From Flavobacteriaceae bacterium (GTDB lineage: Bacteria; Bacteroidota; Bacteroidia; Flavobacteriales; Flavobacteriaceae): a stretch of DNA of 40,223 bases. Where the stretch lies: NCBI GenBank assembly GCA_016764435.1, contig JAESRX010000021.1, positions 1 to 40,223 of the forward strand, written 5' to 3'. The position numbers and the translations under genes are program-made. The notes under the pieces are model-generated. The model saw nothing but the letters and a program-made list of their open reading frames with translations, was not told where the DNA came from and did not search any database. This document shows, piece by piece, positions 32,920 to 40,223 of the stretch; positions within the stretch are counted from its first letter, which is position 1; every line of letters starts with the position of its first letter.

Positions 32920-34395
32920 TTATTGTTGGAATTGAGGCAATGCTTTATCTATAAACATATTCATTCCTATAGGTGAAAGTTCATTGCTGTCACTCACCGT
33001 TTTTTGGCTCATAAAATAAGGAGATGGTTTGGTCGGAGAGACTTTTCCACTGGATGTAATCAACTGAATAGCGGCGGCTAACATTGGTTCTGTAGGGCTT
33101 CCGAGACTTCCTAAATTACCGTAGTATTCAGATAAAGGTATGGTCGGCTCAAAACCAGTTTTACTGTTTTCTCCAAGTTTATTTAGCATTTCTAATACAA
33201 TAGGCTGCATGGCGTAATGGTGATTTGGATTTGCTTTCTCTCTAGTGTAATTAGTAGAGTCGTAAATAGTTACAGATCCTACGTGTTTTCCATAAGTAGT
33301 TTCTCCAATCATTTTTACATCAATAAAAGGAAGGAGTCCATTGATAATTAGTTCGCTAGCAGAAGCAGATCTACTTGAAGTTAAAATATAAATAGAAGGT
33401 AAGTTTAAGCTATTAATTACCGTATTGTCTTCCATGCGATTCACAAAGTTATTTAAAATATAATCTGGTTTGTTATTTTTAAAATATTCCATCCATTTGT
33501 GATTCCAACGTTCTTTTGCAAATAATTCACCTGTAAATTGTCCAGTGATCATGCTGGCAAGGTAAGTAGCTGTCTGAACGGATCCACCTCCGTTATACCT
33601 AAGATCCAGTACAAGTTCATCGATGCCTTCCGTTTTAAAATAACCAAAAGCATCATTTAATTCTTGATCATACCCTCTAGTGAAAGCGTTGTACATAAGG
33701 TAGCCTATTTTTTTTCCACCTATTTCATGTATGACTTGTTTATGAATAGGATTCTCTTTAACCAGTGTTTTTGTCAAAGTGATACTGTTTCCGTTTAACT
33801 GAGGATCCCCATTGTTAAAGTCTGCAAAATTCAAGGTCAACTCTAGATTGTCTCCATATAATAAGTTACGAAAATTACTGTCCGTAAGTGTGTTGCCATT
33901 TACGGCCGTAAAGAGAGCACCACGTTGCACGTTTTTTATGGCAGCGTCTGATCCTGGAATCACATAACGTACAGCGCCGTAGATATTTGTAGAATTGTTA
34001 ATCCGAAGCAATCCAAATTCAATTCCGGTAGTTTCTGCAATGCCTTGAAAAGCATTTTCTTGAGTAATATAGTCTTCAATAAACCAAGAGAACCTATCGG
34101 TAACTCCGAGTTTCTTTTTAGTTCCTCGTTCAAATAATAAAGATTCGAATAATACCCTAGGATCTGCGTAATTATCCAAGTGAGCATTCAAAGCGGCCTG
34201 AGTTTTAAATTTAGCATCTTGTAAATCGTTCACTTCAGCTTGCCACAAATAATATAAATTGAGTCCTTTCCATGTGAAGTTTTGAACTTCTAAATCTTGA
34301 GGAACATCATTGGTTTCGTCATTATCACAGCTTGAAAGGCTTAAAAATAAAAGGAACACTAATACAATTGCGGCAATTTTTTTAAAGGAATTCAT
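32920..34395 (-). CDS. S41-family peptidase lipoprotein with PDZ domain
   Basis: 491 residues. The lipoprotein signal MNSFKKIAAIVLVFLLFLSL is followed by the lipid Cys23. An N-terminal helical part (WKGLNLYYLWQ) precedes a PDZ-like domain (about 125-215, VIPGSDAAIKNVQRGALF and AVNGNTL). The S41 core follows: IDELVLDLRYNGGGSVQTAT (259-276) and the nucleophile loop LTSSRSASASELI (338-350), then GEKTYGKHVGS-like sequence with the general base region. It is a tail-specific-protease relative in the periplasm, probably acting on unfolded or exported proteins. It is intact, unlike the related gene at 9.1-10.6 kb. It is transcribed divergently from the sigma factor gene. Confidence 0.9.
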   Translation of the reverse strand: MNSFKKIAAIVLVFLLFLSLSSCDNDETNDVPQDLEVQNFTWKGLNLYYLWQAEVNDLQDAKFKTQAALNAHLDNYADPRVLFESLLFERGTKKKLGVTDRFSWFIEDYITQENAFQGIAETTGIEFGLLRINNSTNIYGAVRYVIPGSDAAIKNVQRGALFTAVNGNTLTDSNFRNLLYGDNLELTLNFADFNNGDPQLNGNSITLTKTLVKENPIHKQVIHEIGGKKIGYLMYNAFTRGYDQELNDAFGYFKTEGIDELVLDLRYNGGGSVQTATYLASMITGQFTGELFAKERWNHKWMEYFKNNKPDYILNNFVNRMEDNTVINSLNLPSIYILTSSRSASASELIINGLLPFIDVKMIGETTYGKHVGSVTIYDSTNYTREKANPNHHYAMQPIVLEMLNKLGENSKTGFEPTIPLSEYYGNLGSLGSPTEPMLAAAIQLITSSGKVSPTKPSPYFMSQKTVSDSNELSPIGMNMFIDKALPQFQQ

Positions 34396-34457
34396 AGGCG
34401 TAGCTAATAATTTGTTAATTTTGTTCTGGTAAAATTAAGTTTTTTTTTAATGATCTC

Positions 34458-34495
34458 TGTTACAAAAACGAAATAGACTCGTCATAATTGTAACA
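34458..34495. promoter_or_regulatory. Inverted repeat in the S41 / sigma factor divergent promoter region
   Basis: TGTTACAA (34458-34465) and TTGTAACA (34488-34495) form a perfect 8-bp inverted repeat with a 22-bp spacer, about two helical turns. It lies 37 bp before the sigma factor ATG and 63 bp before the S41 ATG. TGTAAC could alternatively be an ECF -35 element. The role is inferred. Confidence 0.45.
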
Positions 34496-34531
34496 AAGCA
34501 TAAATAGTTCGCTTTTAACCAAACATTAAAA

Positions 34532-35041
34532 ATGAATCAATCGGAGTTTTTACATCAAGTAATGCCTTTTAAAGATAAAGTCTTTCGACTCGCAAAGCGC
34601 CTTCTAGTAAGTACAGAAGAAGCGGAAGATGCTACGCAAGAATTGTTTTTTAAGTTGTGGAAAAATAAAGGAAAGCTGACAGGCTATAAAAGTGTGGAGG
34701 CGTTTGCCATGACCATGACTAAGAACTACTGTTTTGATAGATTAAAATCAAAGCAAGCGTCAAATCTAACCTTGATTCATAGCAATTACAAAGAGAATGG
34801 GACCTCACTTCAAAAAGTGATTGAACTCAGAGATAGTGTGAGCTTGGTACACGAATTAATAAATGAGTTGCCAGGACAACAAAAACTAATTATACAATTG
34901 AGAGATGTAGAGCAATACGAATTTGATGAAATTGCTAAAATGCTTGATATGAAACCTACAGCGGTTAGAGTTTCATTGTCAAGAGCGAGAAAAACAATTA
35001 AAGAACAATTAATAAAGCAGCACAATTATGGAGTTAGTTAA
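34532..35041 (+). CDS. ECF-type RNA polymerase sigma factor
   Basis: 169 residues. Region 2 (FRLAKRLLVSTEEAEDATQELFF and KLWKN, the core-binding helix) and region 4 (ELPGQQKLIIQLRDVEQYEF with DEIAKMLDMKPTAVRVSLSRAR, the HTH for -35 recognition) are clear. The region 3 linker is short, as in group 4 factors. It overlaps by 14 nt the next gene, which encodes a one-TM protein acting as anti-sigma, and the following two DUF4252 genes make a four-gene operon. Such factors respond to envelope signals through the anti-sigma. Autoregulation is likely but unproven. Confidence 0.93.
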   Translation: MNQSEFLHQVMPFKDKVFRLAKRLLVSTEEAEDATQELFFKLWKNKGKLTGYKSVEAFAMTMTKNYCFDRLKSKQASNLTLIHSNYKENGTSLQKVIELRDSVSLVHELINELPGQQKLIIQLRDVEQYEFDEIAKMLDMKPTAVRVSLSRARKTIKEQLIKQHNYGVS

Positions 35042-35453
35042 CATAGAGCAGTTGTTAGAAAAATATTTAGATGCAACAACTACATTGGCAGAGGAAAAAG
35101 TGTTGCAAACATATTTCACAGGCGATAATGTAGCGGCACATTTAATAGAGTACCGAGCGCTATTCACCTTTTTTGCAACTGAAAAAAACGAGCGTTATAC
35201 AAAAACCATTCATTTAAAAAGGAATACTCAGAAATGGAAATGGCTCTCTGTAGCGGCGTCTATCGTTTTAATGGTGGGGGTATATAGTGGATATCAAGAA
35301 GACAAACAGCAAAAAGAAGTAGCAAAATTATATGCGGAAACACAAGTTGCATTAAGAATGCTCGCATCAAATTTGAATAAAGGAACCGTTGCAATCGGTC
35401 ACCTACAGCAATTTGAAACTACAAAAAACAAAGTATTTAACAGTTCAAAATAG
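35028..35453 (+). CDS. Membrane-anchored anti-sigma factor
   Basis: 141 residues. The cytoplasmic N-terminal domain (1-66, MELVNIEQLLEKYLDATTTL, resembling a zinc-less anti-sigma domain of Bacteroidota) is followed by a single transmembrane helix (about 72-88, WLSVAASIVLMVGVYSGY), then a short outer tail with predicted helix. It overlaps the sigma gene by 14 nt, the usual coupling for sigma/anti-sigma pairs. Low sequence identity is normal in this group, so the call relies on topology and place. Confidence 0.8.
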   Translation: MELVNIEQLLEKYLDATTTLAEEKVLQTYFTGDNVAAHLIEYRALFTFFATEKNERYTKTIHLKRNTQKWKWLSVAASIVLMVGVYSGYQEDKQQKEVAKLYAETQVALRMLASNLNKGTVAIGHLQQFETTKNKVFNSSK

Positions 35454-35460
35454 AAAAGTA

Positions 35461-35994
35461 ATGAAAAAAGTATTAATTATATTCGCAATAACCCTCCTGG
35501 CATTTGAAACCTATGCACAAACAAGTGTCTTCGATAAATTTGAAGATATGGAGGATGTCTCTAGCGTCATCGTAAGTAAAAGTGCCTTTAGAATGTTAGG
35601 TAAATTTAGCGGTGATAATGAAGAAGTTCAAATGCTCGCAAATTTAGAATCCTTAAAAGTATTTACAGCGGAAGATCCTGCCGTGATCAAAAAAATGGCA
35701 GCCACTATTAAGTTGTATTTGAAAACTTCAAAACTGACGGAATTGATGCGCGTAAATGACAAGGGAACCAATGTGAAGATCTATATCAGAGAAGGTAAAG
35801 ATGAAGATCATGTCAAAGAATTATTAATGTTTGTGAATGGAATTTCTAAAGCAACAGAGAATAACAACATTAATATTCACGGAATGAAGCTGGAAGCAGT
35901 AATCTTATCATTGACAGGAGATATTGATCTCAATAAAATATCGAGCCTAATAGAACCACATATTTCAGGTACTCATTTAAAAAAGAACAACTAA
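35461..35994 (+). CDS. DUF4252 exported protein
   Basis: 177 residues from ATG 35461 (upstream frame discarded: it lies within the anti-sigma gene). The signal MKKVLIIFAITLLAFETYAQ has an A-Q cleavage site. The rest matches DUF4252: FDKFEDMEDVSSVIVSKSAF, KLTELMRVNDKGTNVKIYIR with the conserved YxELMRV core, then VKELLMFVNGI and an ILSLTGDIDLNKI strand. The family occurs in pairs behind ECF sigma factors in Bacteroidota. The biochemical role is unknown. It is non-lipidated, with a lipidated paralogue next. Confidence 0.88.
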   Translation: MKKVLIIFAITLLAFETYAQTSVFDKFEDMEDVSSVIVSKSAFRMLGKFSGDNEEVQMLANLESLKVFTAEDPAVIKKMAATIKLYLKTSKLTELMRVNDKGTNVKIYIREGKDEDHVKELLMFVNGISKATENNNINIHGMKLEAVILSLTGDIDLNKISSLIEPHISGTHLKKNN

Positions 35995-35995
35995 T

Positions 35996-36544
35996 ATGTC
36001 ACAGAAATTCAAGTTATACGGTGTGCTTTTACTGACCGTGCTAAGCGTACTTTCTTGTACTAAAGAGCTGTCATTGCAACGTTTTTTTATTGATAGTAAG
36101 GAAAATGATTACTATTTGGCCTTGGATATTCCAAGCAGTATTTTAATTCAAAAAGATGAAAATACTAGTCAAGAGATTAAAGATATTACCAATACAATTC
36201 GTAAAATTAATTTCTTAGGCTATCAATTAACAGCCGCAAGTGAAACTGATTTATCAAGTGAAAAGTCAAAAATAAAAGCGATTCTAAAGCAAGATTCTTA
36301 CCATGAATTAATGCGGGTGAATAGTGGTAATACTGAATTGATCGTGAAGTTTTTAGGAGAGGAAGATGCTATAGATGAAGTTATTATTTATGGGGCTGAT
36401 AAAGAAAAAGGATTTTTGATCATGCGTGTCTTAGGTGATAAGATGAATCCAGCATCCATTTTTAAAATGCTACAAAAAGTAAAAATTGACAAGGACAATA
36501 TGAACTTCAAACAATTGAAAGGAATCTTAAGTTCTATACAGTAG
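35996..36544 (+). CDS. DUF4252 lipoprotein
   Basis: 182 residues. The lipoprotein signal MSQKFKLYGVLLLTVLSVLSC has a lipid Cys at 21. The DUF4252 core is DSYHELMRVNSGNTELIVKF (compare YxELMRV in the preceding protein), then DEVIIYGADKEKGFLIMRVLG and a helical end. It is a divergent paralogue of the gene just upstream, whose stop lies one base before this start. Being lipidated, it would be held at a membrane while its partner is free in the periplasm, suggesting a complex that reads or answers the envelope signal handled by the sigma/anti-sigma pair. Confidence 0.87.
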   Translation: MSQKFKLYGVLLLTVLSVLSCTKELSLQRFFIDSKENDYYLALDIPSSILIQKDENTSQEIKDITNTIRKINFLGYQLTAASETDLSSEKSKIKAILKQDSYHELMRVNSGNTELIVKFLGEEDAIDEVIIYGADKEKGFLIMRVLGDKMNPASIFKMLQKVKIDKDNMNFKQLKGILSSIQ

Positions 36545-36563
36545 TTTCCGTGAACTAATTATA

Positions 36564-36597
36564 AAAAAGCCATATACCGCAAGGTGTATGGCTTTTT
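36564..36597 (+). terminator. Terminator of the sigma / DUF4252 operon
   Basis: AAAAAGCCATATACC pairs with GGTGTATGGCTTTTT (one G-T pair) around GCAA, a stable tetraloop, and ends in T's; 19 nt after the last stop. Confidence 0.9.
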
Positions 36598-36632
36598 AAC
36601 GTCCAATTAACGAGTAACCATATAAAATCATC

Positions 36633-36640
36633 TATTTTTG
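36633..36640 (+). promoter_or_regulatory. Candidate -7 box for the M1 aminopeptidase gene
   Basis: TATTTTTG matches TAnnTTTG, 16 nt before the ATG at 36657. No clear -33 TTG. Confidence 0.45.
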
Positions 36641-36656
36641 AAAAAAATAAAAATCC

Positions 36657-39095
36657 ATGGCAAATAAAACAATTTTCCTCCTCATGTTTCTCTGTTCTCT
36701 TATTGCGGAAGGACAGGAGTCATCGGTGTATAGAGAAACCAAAGAAACAGTTACTGATTTAGAGCACACCAAATTAAAAGTTAGCTTTAATTTTGAGAAC
36801 AGCACCATGGATGGGGAAGCTTGGATTACTGCTTCTCCACATTTCTATGCCACGGATAAAATTATTCTAGACGCTAAATCTTTTATCATTCATTCTGTTA
36901 AAGTAAACAATGTAATAAGGACTTATACGAATTCTGGTACCCAGTTAATTATAGATTTAGGAAAACTTTATTTAAGGACGGAATCCTATGAGGTTTATAT
37001 TAAATATACAGCCCAACCTGAAAAAGTTACCCAACAAGGAAGTGCTGCGATTAAGGATGCAAAAGGCTTGTATTTTATTGACCCGAAAGAGGAAGATCCA
37101 AACAAACCAACTCAGATTTGGACACAAGGAGAAACCGAATCTAGTAGTTGTTGGTTTCCTACTATTGATGCACCCAATCAGAAAACGAGTCAGGAAATTT
37201 ACATGACGGTTCCTTCTAAGTTTATGACATTGTCTAATGGGACGTTAATTAGTAAAATAGAGAATGGAGATGGAAGTAGAACGGATTATTGGAAAATGGA
37301 TCAAAAACATGCCCCGTACTTATTCTTTATGGGGGTTGGTGAATTTTCTGTAATTAAGGATTTGTGGAAAGGAAAAGAGGTTAACTACTACGTAGAAAAA
37401 GAATATGAAGCGGTGGCTAGAGATATCTTCGGGAAAACACCGCAAATGCTCGATTTTTTTTCAAAGATAACCGGGATTCCATATCCTTGGGATAAATACA
37501 GTCAAATTGTAATGCGTGACTATGTGAGTGGCGCCATGGAAAACACGACTGCGGTTATTCATGCAGCAGATGCACAGCAAACAAAAGGCCAATTGGTAGA
37601 TAAAAACATTTGGGAAAATACGATTGCTCATGAATTATTTCACCATTGGTTTGGTGATTTGGTGACTACAGAAAGTTGGTCTAATTTAACAGTCAATGAA
37701 TCATTTGCCACTTATGGGGAATATTTATGGCTAGAACACGCCTATGGGAAAGAGATTGCTGACGAGCATTTGTATGCGACTAAAAACATCTATTTTTCTA
37801 GCGGAAAAGAAGCATTAGATCTGGTGCGGTTTAATTATCCACATCGTGAGGAAATGTTTGATCCAGTGAGTTATCATAAAGGAAGTATTATTCTTCATAT
37901 GTTACGTCGATATATTGGAGACGATGCGTTTTTTGCCAGCCTTAAGGTATATTTAACGGATAATAAATATGGAGTGGCAGAAGCACATCAGTTACGAATG
38001 GCTTTTGAGAAAGTGACTGGAAAAGATTTGAATTGGTTTTTTAATCAATGGTATTTTGGGAATGGTCATATAAAATTAAAGGTGAGCTATGATTATAATA
38101 TTCGAAATAAAACGGTTATTGTAACGCTGAAACAAGAAGGTGAAATTTTTAAATTCCCATTGACAATAGATGTTTATTCCGAAAAAGGAAAAGAACGCTA
38201 TGATGTTTGGATTACTGATAAGGAACATTCATTTACATATCCTTATAGAGAGTTTCCTAAATTAATTCAAGTGGGAGCAAGGCATGATTTATTGGCGGAA
38301 ATTACCGTGAAAAAAAGTTTGGAAAATTATTTGTTTCAGTATAAAAATGCGACAGATTTTGTGGATAAACTAGAGGCGATTGAATATCTTTCAGCGAAAC
38401 AAGATCAGAAAATAGTGTTCAATACCATGGTGCAAGCATTAAGTGATTCCAATGCGAGTATTCAAATAAAAGCCCTAAATGCGATAGATTTATTTAATAA
38501 ATACAATAAAAAAGCAACCATTAAAAAAATAGAGTATTTAGCAATGAAGTCTAAAAACACTCTGGTGAAAGCTGCAGCAATACAAGTATTAGGGAAATTA
38601 GTTAATCCTATTTACGCACCCGTATTTAAACGTGGGATAGATGGCGTTTCCTTTGCGGTTACTGGAAAATCTTTGGTGGCTTTATATCGAATAGATAAGG
38701 AAGCAGCCCTGTTAAAAGTGAATAGTCTTGGTGAAAAACAACAATCTGAATTAGCGAGCCCCTTGACCAATATGTATATCATGGCACAGGATAAAAGTAA
38801 ACTTTCATTTATTGCCAACTATGTACTTGAGGGAATGTTTTTGAATCAAGATCCAGAAATACAAGCGAAATATGGGGAAGCTTTTAGATGGATCGCTGAA
38901 AGTGACAATGCTATCGCGATACAGATCGTTACGGATAAATTTATTGAATACGGACATACATATAAGCAGTACAATTTTGACAAACTAGCGATTAACATGT
39001 TGAATAGAATGGTTCAGATTCAGGAAGAACGGAATAATATTCAAAAAACGAAGTTGATTAAAATAATTAAATTGGGATTGTCCAAATTACTATAA
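36657..39095 (+). CDS. M1-family metallo-aminopeptidase, exported
   Basis: 812 residues. The signal peptide (MANKTIFLLMFLCSLIAEGQ) ends near 20. The M1 N-terminal beta-domain is followed by the exopeptidase motif GAMEN (292-296), the zinc site HELFHH (HExxH, H325/E326/H329) with third ligand E348 in NESFATYGEYLW, and a conserved Tyr further on in VSYHKGS. The C-terminal part (about 560-812) is a helical ERAP/HEAT-like domain. It cleaves N-terminal residues from peptides outside the inner membrane, for nutrition or turnover. It is a single-gene unit with its own -7 box and a bidirectional terminator. Confidence 0.95.
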   Translation: MANKTIFLLMFLCSLIAEGQESSVYRETKETVTDLEHTKLKVSFNFENSTMDGEAWITASPHFYATDKIILDAKSFIIHSVKVNNVIRTYTNSGTQLIIDLGKLYLRTESYEVYIKYTAQPEKVTQQGSAAIKDAKGLYFIDPKEEDPNKPTQIWTQGETESSSCWFPTIDAPNQKTSQEIYMTVPSKFMTLSNGTLISKIENGDGSRTDYWKMDQKHAPYLFFMGVGEFSVIKDLWKGKEVNYYVEKEYEAVARDIFGKTPQMLDFFSKITGIPYPWDKYSQIVMRDYVSGAMENTTAVIHAADAQQTKGQLVDKNIWENTIAHELFHHWFGDLVTTESWSNLTVNESFATYGEYLWLEHAYGKEIADEHLYATKNIYFSSGKEALDLVRFNYPHREEMFDPVSYHKGSIILHMLRRYIGDDAFFASLKVYLTDNKYGVAEAHQLRMAFEKVTGKDLNWFFNQWYFGNGHIKLKVSYDYNIRNKTVIVTLKQEGEIFKFPLTIDVYSEKGKERYDVWITDKEHSFTYPYREFPKLIQVGARHDLLAEITVKKSLENYLFQYKNATDFVDKLEAIEYLSAKQDQKIVFNTMVQALSDSNASIQIKALNAIDLFNKYNKKATIKKIEYLAMKSKNTLVKAAAIQVLGKLVNPIYAPVFKRGIDGVSFAVTGKSLVALYRIDKEAALLKVNSLGEKQQSELASPLTNMYIMAQDKSKLSFIANYVLEGMFLNQDPEIQAKYGEAFRWIAESDNAIAIQIVTDKFIEYGHTYKQYNFDKLAINMLNRMVQIQEERNNIQKTKLIKIIKLGLSKLL

Positions 39096-39108
39096 TAGAA
39101 CGATACAT

Positions 39109-39150
39109 ACACACAAAAACGGCTTCCGATAGGAAGCTGTTTTTGTGTGT
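39109..39150. terminator. Bidirectional terminator between two convergent genes
   Basis: A 19-bp stem (ACACACAAAAACGGCTTCC with its complement, one G-T pair) around GATA, with A-rich and T-rich inner parts. It starts 14 nt after the aminopeptidase stop and ends 1 nt before the last codon of the convergent gene. Confidence 0.85.
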
Positions 39151-39151
39151 A

Positions 39152-40223
39152 CTAATAATCTACATATACCCAACCTACAAATTGTGTTGTATTCCCGCGA
39201 TAATAATCGATGATGTAATAATAGATACCTCTTGGAACACGTTCGTGATATTCAATATTCCCATGACCATCCCAATGATTTTTTGCATTTAATTGTTTGT
39301 ATACGGGCCTTCCTGTACGCGTAAAAACTTGCACACTGTTTTTAGGAAATCGTAGAATATTCTTTAATAGTAAATAATCATTAACGCCATCGTTATTCGG
39401 AGTGATGTAGTTATTTACTGCTCCTGTGAGAGTTCCAAGCACGAGAACATCTTGCTCCTGCTCACTTATATTCCCGTGGGTATCTTCGAAAATCCATCCA
39501 ATTAAATAGGTTCCAGGAATGGGGAAATTAGTAGGGTCTAGCGTATTCACTTTTACGTTTTGTTGACAGTTATCCGTAGCAGTCGGCCTTGGTGCTTCTG
39601 TATCAATTAAAATAGTAAGTGAAGAAAGGAATAGTTCATCAGGAACAGGAGCGATGTCATCCTTTAATAGGACGATTTGTGTTTGGGTACTGGTATTTCC
39701 GTTGCCGTCTTCAAAAGTCCAAAGTAAGGCATGCGTTCCCTGAGTATTTATTGGCAAAGCCAAAGTTTGAAAACCTGTTATTTTTCCAGCGCAATTATCC
39801 GTAGCCGTGGGAGGACTAAGCGCAGTGATTTCACAAGTGGCGGTAATTGTTGGCAGTATAGGATTGTCAGGAACAGGAGCGATGTCATCCTTAAGAAGGA
39901 CGATTTGTGTTTGTGTACTGGTATTTCCATTTCCATCTTCAAAAGTCCAAAGTAAGGCATGCGTTCCCTGAGTATTTATTGGCAAAGCCAAGGTTTGAAA
40001 ACCTGTTATTTTTCCTTGGCAATTATCCGTAGCCGTGGGAGGACTAAGCGAAGTAATTTCACAAGAGGCGGTAATTGTTGGCAATATAGGAATGTCAGGA
40101 ATTGGAGCGATGTCATCCTTAAGAAGGACGATTTGTGTTTGGGTACTGGTATTTCCGTTGCCGTCTTCAAAAGTCCAAAGTAAGGCATGCGTTCCCTGAG
40201 TATTTATTGGCAAAGCCAAAGTT
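39152..40223 (-). CDS. C-terminal part of a large secreted repeat protein with type B T9SS sorting domain (5' end beyond window)
   Basis: The frame is open to the right edge; the true start lies outside. The visible 357 codons hold 2.5 near-identical HYR-like repeats of 76 residues (each with PTATDNC, GKITGFQTLALPINTQGTHA and LLWTFEDGNGNTST). A variant repeat without the identical core follows (PTATDNCQQNVKVNTLDPTN), then the gliding-motility C-terminal sorting domain (type B, CHU_C): VNNYITPNNDGVNDYLLLKN, VQVFTRTGRPVYK, NHWDGHGN, and a final RGIYYYIIDYYRG with WVYVDY. It is exported by the type IX system and kept on or shed from the surface, with an adhesin-like or matrix role. Function beyond that is unknown. 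Confidence 0.9.
   Translation of the reverse strand, partial: TLALPINTQGTHALLWTFEDGNGNTSTQTQIVLLKDDIAPIPDIPILPTITASCEITSLSPPTATDNCQGKITGFQTLALPINTQGTHALLWTFEDGNGNTSTQTQIVLLKDDIAPVPDNPILPTITATCEITALSPPTATDNCAGKITGFQTLALPINTQGTHALLWTFEDGNGNTSTQTQIVLLKDDIAPVPDELFLSSLTILIDTEAPRPTATDNCQQNVKVNTLDPTNFPIPGTYLIGWIFEDTHGNISEQEQDVLVLGTLTGAVNNYITPNNDGVNDYLLLKNILRFPKNSVQVFTRTGRPVYKQLNAKNHWDGHGNIEYHERVPRGIYYYIIDYYRGNTTQFVGWVYVDY
39640..40223 (-). repeat. Tandem 228-bp repeats in the surface protein gene
   Basis: Three copies begin, in gene direction, at about 40222 (cut by the edge only upstream), 39994 and 39766; the last one is partial (ends about 39640). Base differences are few. At several sites the first and third copies agree against the middle one. 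The array probably continues beyond the window. Confidence 0.93.

Noticed and set aside
39619-40188. Repeated plus- and minus-strand small frames at 228-bp spacing (39731/39959, 39778/40006)
   Set aside because: They are shadows of the tandem repeat array in other frames; their near identity follows from the repeat.
39640-40223. CRISPR array
   Set aside because: The repeat unit is 228 bp, in frame and protein-coding, with no short repeat/spacer alternation; no cas genes are present.

Overview
The window comes from a low-GC member of the Bacteroidota, almost certainly a marine-type Flavobacteriaceae. The evidence is a type B gliding/T9SS C-terminal sorting domain, DUF4252 and CarboxypepD_reg-like lipoproteins, a T6SS(iii)-style VgrG with a DUF4280 PAAR-like protein, the dnaB / 'asparagine synthetase B'-like gene pair, and recurrent TAnnTTTG promoter elements (the Bacteroidota -7 box) close to start codons. 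Species cannot be named from sequence alone.

Layout. 0.2-4.4 kb (minus): a compact VgrG / lipoprotein / DUF4280 cassette. The VgrG carries a long C-terminal extension ending in a metzincin zinc-protease motif (HETLHSMGLYH plus a Met-turn), so it looks like a spike-fused protease effector, with the next gene a candidate lipoprotein immunity factor. 4.5-12.2 kb: a sparse, decaying accessory region. It holds a serine hydrolase, an IS4-family transposase remnant, an unrecognised WG-repeat-like membrane protein, a membrane-anchored LAS-type peptidase, an S41 protease gene broken by one in-frame TAG, and an AraC regulator broken by about three frameshifts. 12.2-19.0 kb: FAD oxidoreductase and metallophosphoesterase (divergent), DJ-1/PfpI lipoprotein with a Crp-like regulator, then an MtrA-like corrinoid protein with a C-terminal DUF4346 and Cys-rich N-terminus, beside an ArsR repressor with its own promoter and operator. 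19.2-19.5 kb: tRNA-Leu(GAG) and tRNA-Lys(TTT), with a terminator-like hairpin between them.

19.6-34.4 kb: mostly core functions. These are shikimate kinase overlapping tail-to-tail with a phosphoribosyltransferase, a double GNAT protein, an NTF2-like lipoprotein, a CarboxypepD_reg-like protein, an S4 RNA-binding protein, an FKBP lipoprotein with calcium-binding repeats, DnaB helicase and its partner gene, diaminopimelate decarboxylase, peptidase T, a YCF48-like beta-propeller lipoprotein pair, and an intact S41 protease. 34.5-36.6 kb: an ECF sigma / anti-sigma / DUF4252 / DUF4252 operon. 36.7-39.1 kb: an M1 aminopeptidase. 39.2 kb to the right edge: the C-terminal part of a large secreted protein with near-identical 228-bp tandem repeats.

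The strongest candidates for something little described are the VgrG-metzincin cassette with its putative lipoprotein immunity protein, and the MtrA/DUF4346 protein next to a metalloid-type ArsR in a non-methanogen. A possible small structured RNA at 23.35-23.44 kb is a weaker candidate. No CRISPR array, rRNA, intact transposon or origin was seen.
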